Origin: Pseudomonas viridiflava
GTDB lineage: Bacteria > Pseudomonadota > Gammaproteobacteria > Pseudomonadales > Pseudomonadaceae
DNA: 64,000 nt
Assembly: GCF_900580865.1 (NCBI RefSeq)
Contig: NZ_UTBZ01000130.1
Span: forward strand, 1 to 64,000
Reading direction: 5' to 3'
Position numbers and translations under genes: made by a program. Shown here in pieces: positions 60,481-64,000 of this stretch. Each line of letters opens with the position of its first letter. The stretch's first letter is position 1. Under the pieces are notes generated by a model. It was not told where the DNA came from, did not search any database, and worked only from the letters and a program-made list of their open reading frames with translations.

Positions 60481-61877
60481 GCGCGGTTTTCTTCGGTGAT
60501 CGCCTGCGCCAGGCGTTTCACCGCGTGGCCGATGTCCTTGTCCCAGTCGAGGGTGTAACTCAGGCGCAGGTACTGCTTCCAGGCGCCTTGCTGGCTGAAG
60601 ATTTCGCCGGGGGCGATGACGATTCGTTCGGCCAGCAGGCGCTCGAACACCCGTTGCATGTCGATCGGCCGCACAGCCTTGAGCCAGAAGCTCGCACCAC
60701 CTTGCGGGACGACCACCTGCCACTGGCCGTTGCCGTGTTCTTCCAGCAAGATTTGCAGCTGTTGCATGCGCTTGAACAACATCGCTCGCAGGGTGGTCAG
60801 GTGCTGGTCGATGCGCCTGGAGCTGTAGAGTCTGGCAATTGCTTTCTGCCGAACCGGTGAGAGGCGAAATCCACGCTGCATGAACAATCGATGAAACTGT
60901 GCGGCATGCTGACGGCACAGCACGTAACCGTACGGCGCTTCGCCGCCAATGATCTTGTCGAATGTCGAGAACACCAGCAGCTTGTCCGGGTCGGCAAAAT
61001 CGCGATATCGCGCGGGTGAATCGGAGAAACTCAACTCGCCCCACGTATCGTTTTCAAACAACCAGATATCACGCTCGGCCAGCCAGTCACAGATCTGCTG
61101 TTTATCCTGCGCTGGCATCAACTGGCCCTGGGGAATATGCACCGTGGAGGAGAGCACCGCCAGGCGCACCGGTTCGCGTGTGAGCAGTTCGTTCAGCGCG
61201 GGCAGGTTGAAGCGGCCGTCATCGCCGAGGGGCATTTCGATGACGCGGATATTGGTCGCCTGCAACTGGCGCAGAATCGCCCACGAGCAGGGCGATTCCA
61301 CCAGCGCTACGCTGCCGCCCAGGTTCAAGGCACTGATTGATAATTCCAGCACGCTGCGCAGGTCCGCGCCGATATACACCTGCTCGGCCTGCCAGTGGCT
61401 GTGCGCGGAACGGGTGTAACGCTCCGCCAGGGCTGCGCGCAATTCAGGTTCGCCGAGCGGCTGATAGAGCGGCGTGTGGGCGTGCGGATATTGGCGGGTC
61501 AGTTCGCGCTCCATCAGCAACAACGGCGCCTGCAGCGACAGCAGCATGGCCGGGGCATCGCTGCTCAGCGCCAGCATGGCGGGCTGACGGGCACTGGCGA
61601 AGACGCTGTCCAGAAGGTTGTCGGAGCTGGCCGCCACAGGCGCCGCCGTCATCGGTCGGGTGAAATAGCCGAACCTGGCTTTGGCGTGAATCCTGCCTTC
61701 GTCTTCGAGCAGTGCATAGGCGTATTTGGTTGTCGATACCGAAACGCCGAGGCGCAAGGCCAGTTGTCGCAGGGACGGCAGTTTCTGCTCGGTCGTGCCA
61801 CTGGCGGCCTCGATCAGGCCGAGGAGATAGTGGTAGACCGTTTGATAGGCGAATGAAGCGTCCTTGCGTACCGTCAA
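60477..61877 (-). CDS. MocR family regulator (GntR HTH with aminotransferase domain)
   Basis: This 466-residue protein has a GntR winged helix at about 1-75 (LPSLRQLALRLGVSVSTTKYAY) and a fold-type I aminotransferase-like domain. It retains the PLP lysine K308 (STFDKIIGGE) and D277 (FENDTWGE). Such proteins use PLP or its aldimines as signals rather than catalyse transamination. The start is a TTG at 61877, with CAGGAG 8 nt before it. Its targets are unknown; neighbours on either side (panB and the FAD oxidoreductase) are candidates. Confidence 0.9.
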   Translation of the reverse strand: MTVRKDASFAYQTVYHYLLGLIEAASGTTEQKLPSLRQLALRLGVSVSTTKYAYALLEDEGRIHAKARFGYFTRPMTAAPVAASSDNLLDSVFASARQPAMLALSSDAPAMLLSLQAPLLLMERELTRQYPHAHTPLYQPLGEPELRAALAERYTRSAHSHWQAEQVYIGADLRSVLELSISALNLGGSVALVESPCSWAILRQLQATNIRVIEMPLGDDGRFNLPALNELLTREPVRLAVLSSTVHIPQGQLMPAQDKQQICDWLAERDIWLFENDTWGELSFSDSPARYRDFADPDKLLVFSTFDKIIGGEAPYGYVLCRQHAAQFHRLFMQRGFRLSPVRQKAIARLYSSRRIDQHLTTLRAMLFKRMQQLQILLEEHGNGQWQVVVPQGGASFWLKAVRPIDMQRVFERLLAERIVIAPGEIFSQQGAWKQYLRLSYTLDWDKDIGHAVKRLAQAITEENRA

Positions 61878-61972
61878 TGCTGCTCTCCTGTTTTGGCTCT
61901 ATTTGCCAGTGCCCGGCATGGCGCTGCGTTACCCGCACAGAACCCTTGCTGGAAAACGTCGGCAAGTCTAAA

Positions 61973-63016
61973 TCAAGTCTGAAGGAATCGCTCAGGGCGG
62001 CATGGTGCAAGTGCCGCAGATGACTGGCGATCCAGCAGCTCTTCACTGGCGAGGCGCCCGACGATGGCCGCCAGCGTCACTCCGGGATGCATCGCGCAAA
62101 CGTAAACTCCGCCGACACCGGGCAGGTAACCGACAACGGGGAGGCCATCAGCGGGCATGGGCCTCAGCCCGACGGCGACGGTCTGCGGCTCAATGGACAC
62201 CACCCCGTGAAGTTCTTTGCATATGGCTTCGGCGGTTTGCCGGGCGATGTCTGTCGGCGAGTTGCCCGGCGTCTCGCCCAAATAGTCTTCAGCGGCCAGC
62301 AACGTGCCGTCGGCACTTTGTCGGACCTCCATTTCAGGGCTGGAAATGATGCCTTTGACCAGCCCCGGCTGGTTTTTGTAGCGGATGAAAATGGCAGGCG
62401 AGGCGTCGATGGGCAGGGCGACGTTGAGCATCTGCGTCAACTGCCGGGTGCCAGTCCCGGTGGCAAGCACAATAAGGTCAGCATCGATCGTGCCTGTTGT
62501 GGTTTCAACGCCGGTCACACTTGCTTCGCAGGTTTTGAAACCCGTTACCCGAGTGTGCGTGAGTAATTGCGCCCCAAGCGCCCGGGCGCCGGCAATCAAG
62601 GCGTGGGTAGTCTGCACGGCGTCTAGCGCGCCTTCTTCCGGGCGATACAACGCGCAGGGTGGGGGATTTTTCAGATTGGGCTCGCGGGCAAGCACCTCGG
62701 TAGCTGATAGCAGCGTTGCCGAAGAAAGATGTTCTGCCGATTCGTTGTACGACAAAGCTCCGCTCCAGTGGATCTGCAAATCCGGGAGCTCGGTTTCGAG
62801 TCGGCGGTATTCTGCGATGGCCGCACCGCGTAATTGCGCAATCGGATCAGCACCGGTGTAGGTGGTATTGATCCAGGCGAAGGAACTTGCCGTCACGCCG
62901 CTGGCGATCTCGCCGGCCTCAATTAACGTGACCTGCGCACCTTTGCCGGACAGGTGATACGCAACGGAGGCGCCAACAATGCCTGCACCCACCACTACAA
63001 TTCGCGTCTTTTTCAT
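61973..63016 (-). CDS. FAD-dependent amino acid oxidase-type oxidoreductase (DAO family)
   Basis: This 347-residue flavoprotein has the FAD-binding motif IVVVGAGIVGASVAYHLSG at the N-terminus, the GEIASGVTASSFAWIN region and a C-terminal PADGLPVVGYLPG plus HPGVTLAAIVG typical of DAO-family enzymes acting on amino acids or N-methyl amino acids. The substrate is unknown. The ATG at 63016 has AGGGAAC upstream. It precedes the MocR gene by 95 nt on the same strand and may be under its control. Confidence 0.9.
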   Translation of the reverse strand: MKKTRIVVVGAGIVGASVAYHLSGKGAQVTLIEAGEIASGVTASSFAWINTTYTGADPIAQLRGAAIAEYRRLETELPDLQIHWSGALSYNESAEHLSSATLLSATEVLAREPNLKNPPPCALYRPEEGALDAVQTTHALIAGARALGAQLLTHTRVTGFKTCEASVTGVETTTGTIDADLIVLATGTGTRQLTQMLNVALPIDASPAIFIRYKNQPGLVKGIISSPEMEVRQSADGTLLAAEDYLGETPGNSPTDIARQTAEAICKELHGVVSIEPQTVAVGLRPMPADGLPVVGYLPGVGGVYVCAMHPGVTLAAIVGRLASEELLDRQSSAALAPCRPERFLQT

Positions 63017-63075
63017 TGCAACGTTCCCTGTTGTCGAGGTGCCGATCCTGCAACAGGGGGACGACGCGAGCAACC

Positions 63076-63102
63076 AAAAAAAAGCCCGGCCAAAGCCGGG
63101 CT
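63076..63102 (-). terminator. Rho-independent terminator of the hemerythrin gene
   Basis: The stem AGCCCGGC/GCCGGGCT (63083-63102) with a 4-nt loop is followed on the minus strand by eight T (the A-run at 63076-63083), 18 nt beyond the hemerythrin stop codon. Confidence 0.92.
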
Positions 63103-63119
63103 CGCACGCTGGCAACGGT

Positions 63120-63596
63120 TTAAGCCGCCATATTTCCCGCGGCCATTTCTTTCTTGCAACTGGCCTTCATGGCCTCCATCTGCGCGCCCAGCTCTTCGAG
63201 TTTTTCCTTGCCCAGGAGTTTTTTCGCTTGAGGGAACATTTCCGTTTCTTCCTCTTCGATATGGTGCTCCAGCAGTTCCTTGACCACTTTCACCCGACCG
63301 GAAAACTCCGGGGTGCCCGGGTCAGTCAGTTTCAGATCGGGCAGCACCAGCGAATCGACGGTGCGGTGTTCTTCCTTGGCTTCGAAGTACATGACGTCCT
63401 GTTCCTTGCTGCCGGCGGCCTTGAATGCGGGGTAAAGGATTTCCTCTTCGAGGCGGGTATGGATGGATATTTCCATTTCCAGTTTGCCCAACAGCTCGAC
63501 ACGTTTTTTCAGCGCGCGCTCGGTGGAGTCGCTCAGTTGGCTAAGGATGTCTTTGACTTTTGCATGATCGGCTTTGAGAAGGTCGATGGCGTTCAT
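63120..63596 (-). CDS. Hemerythrin domain-containing protein
   Basis: This 158-residue four-helix protein has the HHE pattern: LLKADHAKVKDIL, EISIHTRLEEEILYP, EEHRTVDSLVLP and LEHHIEEEETEMFPQ. The spaced His and Glu residues would bind a di-iron centre. Roles in oxygen or nitric oxide sensing and iron handling are known for the family; which applies here is not visible. The ATG at 63596 is the usual start. It ends with its own strong terminator. Confidence 0.93.
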   Translation of the reverse strand: MNAIDLLKADHAKVKDILSQLSDSTERALKKRVELLGKLEMEISIHTRLEEEILYPAFKAAGSKEQDVMYFEAKEEHRTVDSLVLPDLKLTDPGTPEFSGRVKVVKELLEHHIEEEETEMFPQAKKLLGKEKLEELGAQMEAMKASCKKEMAAGNMAA

Positions 63597-63835
63597 GGCG
63601 TTGCCTCTGCTGTCACGGGGTGAACACAGGCCGTTGTCTCACGGATCTGTGAATGCCCTGAACCCACAGCATTTGGCGTGCCAGTCCCTGACAAATATCC
63701 AAGCGCGCTGGATCAAGGGCTTGCTACGGTACAGGCAAAAAGCCTTCGTGCAGCCTGCATGAAAAGAGCGGTGCAGGCATTGCATATCACGGCGTCGTCT
63801 GAAGGCAAGCCCCGCACCACGGCGACAGAATCAGC

Positions 63836-64000
63836 TTACGACGCCGAATGCCGACTGACATGCTTGGGCCCCGCCAATGCCCAGGCAATCAAACCAAACA
63901 ACGGCACAAACACAATCAGCACGATCCACACGCCTTTATTGCTCGATTTCCCCTCGCTCTTGCGCACCCGATTGATGGCCCAGAGTTCAATAAGCAGAAG
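63836..64000 (-). CDS. PLDc_N (phospholipase D-nuclease N-terminal-like) membrane protein, partial
   Basis: The last 54 codons of a minus-strand gene run to the edge of the window. The sequence contains IELWAINRVRKSEGKSSNKG and a transmembrane segment VWIVLIVFVPLFGLIAWALAG, followed by a short tail, which is the PLDc_N small membrane protein pattern. The start lies beyond position 64000. Confidence 0.8.
   Translation of the reverse strand, partial: LLLIELWAINRVRKSEGKSSNKGVWIVLIVFVPLFGLIAWALAGPKHVSRHSAS

Overview
The window is chromosomal DNA of a Pseudomonas, most likely from the P. fluorescens group. The evidence is a benzoate/catechol operon with BenR-type operators, a D-galactose 1-dehydrogenase of the P. 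fluorescens type, a hydroxyproline catabolic cluster, many AraC and MocR regulators, and abundant Pseudomonas-type REP palindromes (GTGGGAGCGAGC... and CCCTCTCCC...GGGAGAGGG). I saw no integrase, transposase, rRNA operon or CRISPR array. Genes are dense and most starts have good Shine-Dalgarno (SD) sequences.

Layout. 1-5.6 kb: an Rhs polymorphic-toxin module (tail of a probable VgrG-type gene, a 1562-residue Rhs protein with an HNH-like nuclease tail, an Imm33/DUF2185-like immunity protein, and a PAAR protein). 5.9-9.6 kb: trmK, a zinc alcohol dehydrogenase, galactose dehydrogenase and a DUF2945 protein. 9.6-11.6 kb: an AraC-SDR pair lying between an intact DUF2945 gene and a truncated second copy. 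11.67-14.06 kb: an atypical tRNA with a Lys CUU anticodon, followed after 25 nt by a gene for a 761-residue protein of unknown function; this is the least explained unit in the window. 14.1-21.6 kb: a trans-4-hydroxy-L-proline catabolic operon (permease, epimerase, deaminase, ketoglutarate-semialdehyde dehydrogenase, FAD D-hydroxyproline dehydrogenase) with a divergent PAS-AraC regulator. 21.7-25.2 kb: a LysE exporter with its AraC regulator, a small lipoprotein, a MarR-GNAT fusion with a clear operator, and a long leader-like region in front of a 32-codon gene.

25.5-32.8 kb: benR and benABCD-catBCA, which take benzoate through catechol to 3-oxoadipate enol-lactone; two BenR boxes precede benA. 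32.8-33.3 kb: a nested REP array. 33.5-41.3 kb: a 2OG-Fe(II) oxygenase, a methionine-type ABC importer, a ribose-type sugar ABC importer and a small SUOX-fold molybdoenzyme. 41.7-45.5 kb: a TonB-dependent receptor overlapping an APC permease whose C-terminus is encoded by a REP element. 45.7-52.4 kb: a DUF3574 lipoprotein, a large MscS-type channel, an exported peptide built of 14-residue repeats, a methyltransferase, an AraC regulator, an EamA exporter and a GNAT enzyme. 52.5-54.4 kb: a LuxR-type regulator divergent from an aerolysin/ETX-MTX2-like pore-forming toxin candidate. 54.5-64 kb: a deletion scar with two 3' gene stubs, DUF2986, an exported Asp-nucleophile alpha/beta hydrolase, a VOC protein, a CigR-family protein, a methyltransferase with regulatory domain, a GNAT enzyme, an orphan panB, a MocR regulator, an FAD oxidoreductase, a hemerythrin and the end of a PLDc_N membrane protein.

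The strongest leads for new biology are the tRNA-linked 761-residue gene, the LuxR/pore-forming-toxin pair, and the 24.7-25.3 kb leader that places the SD of a 32-codon gene inside a hairpin.
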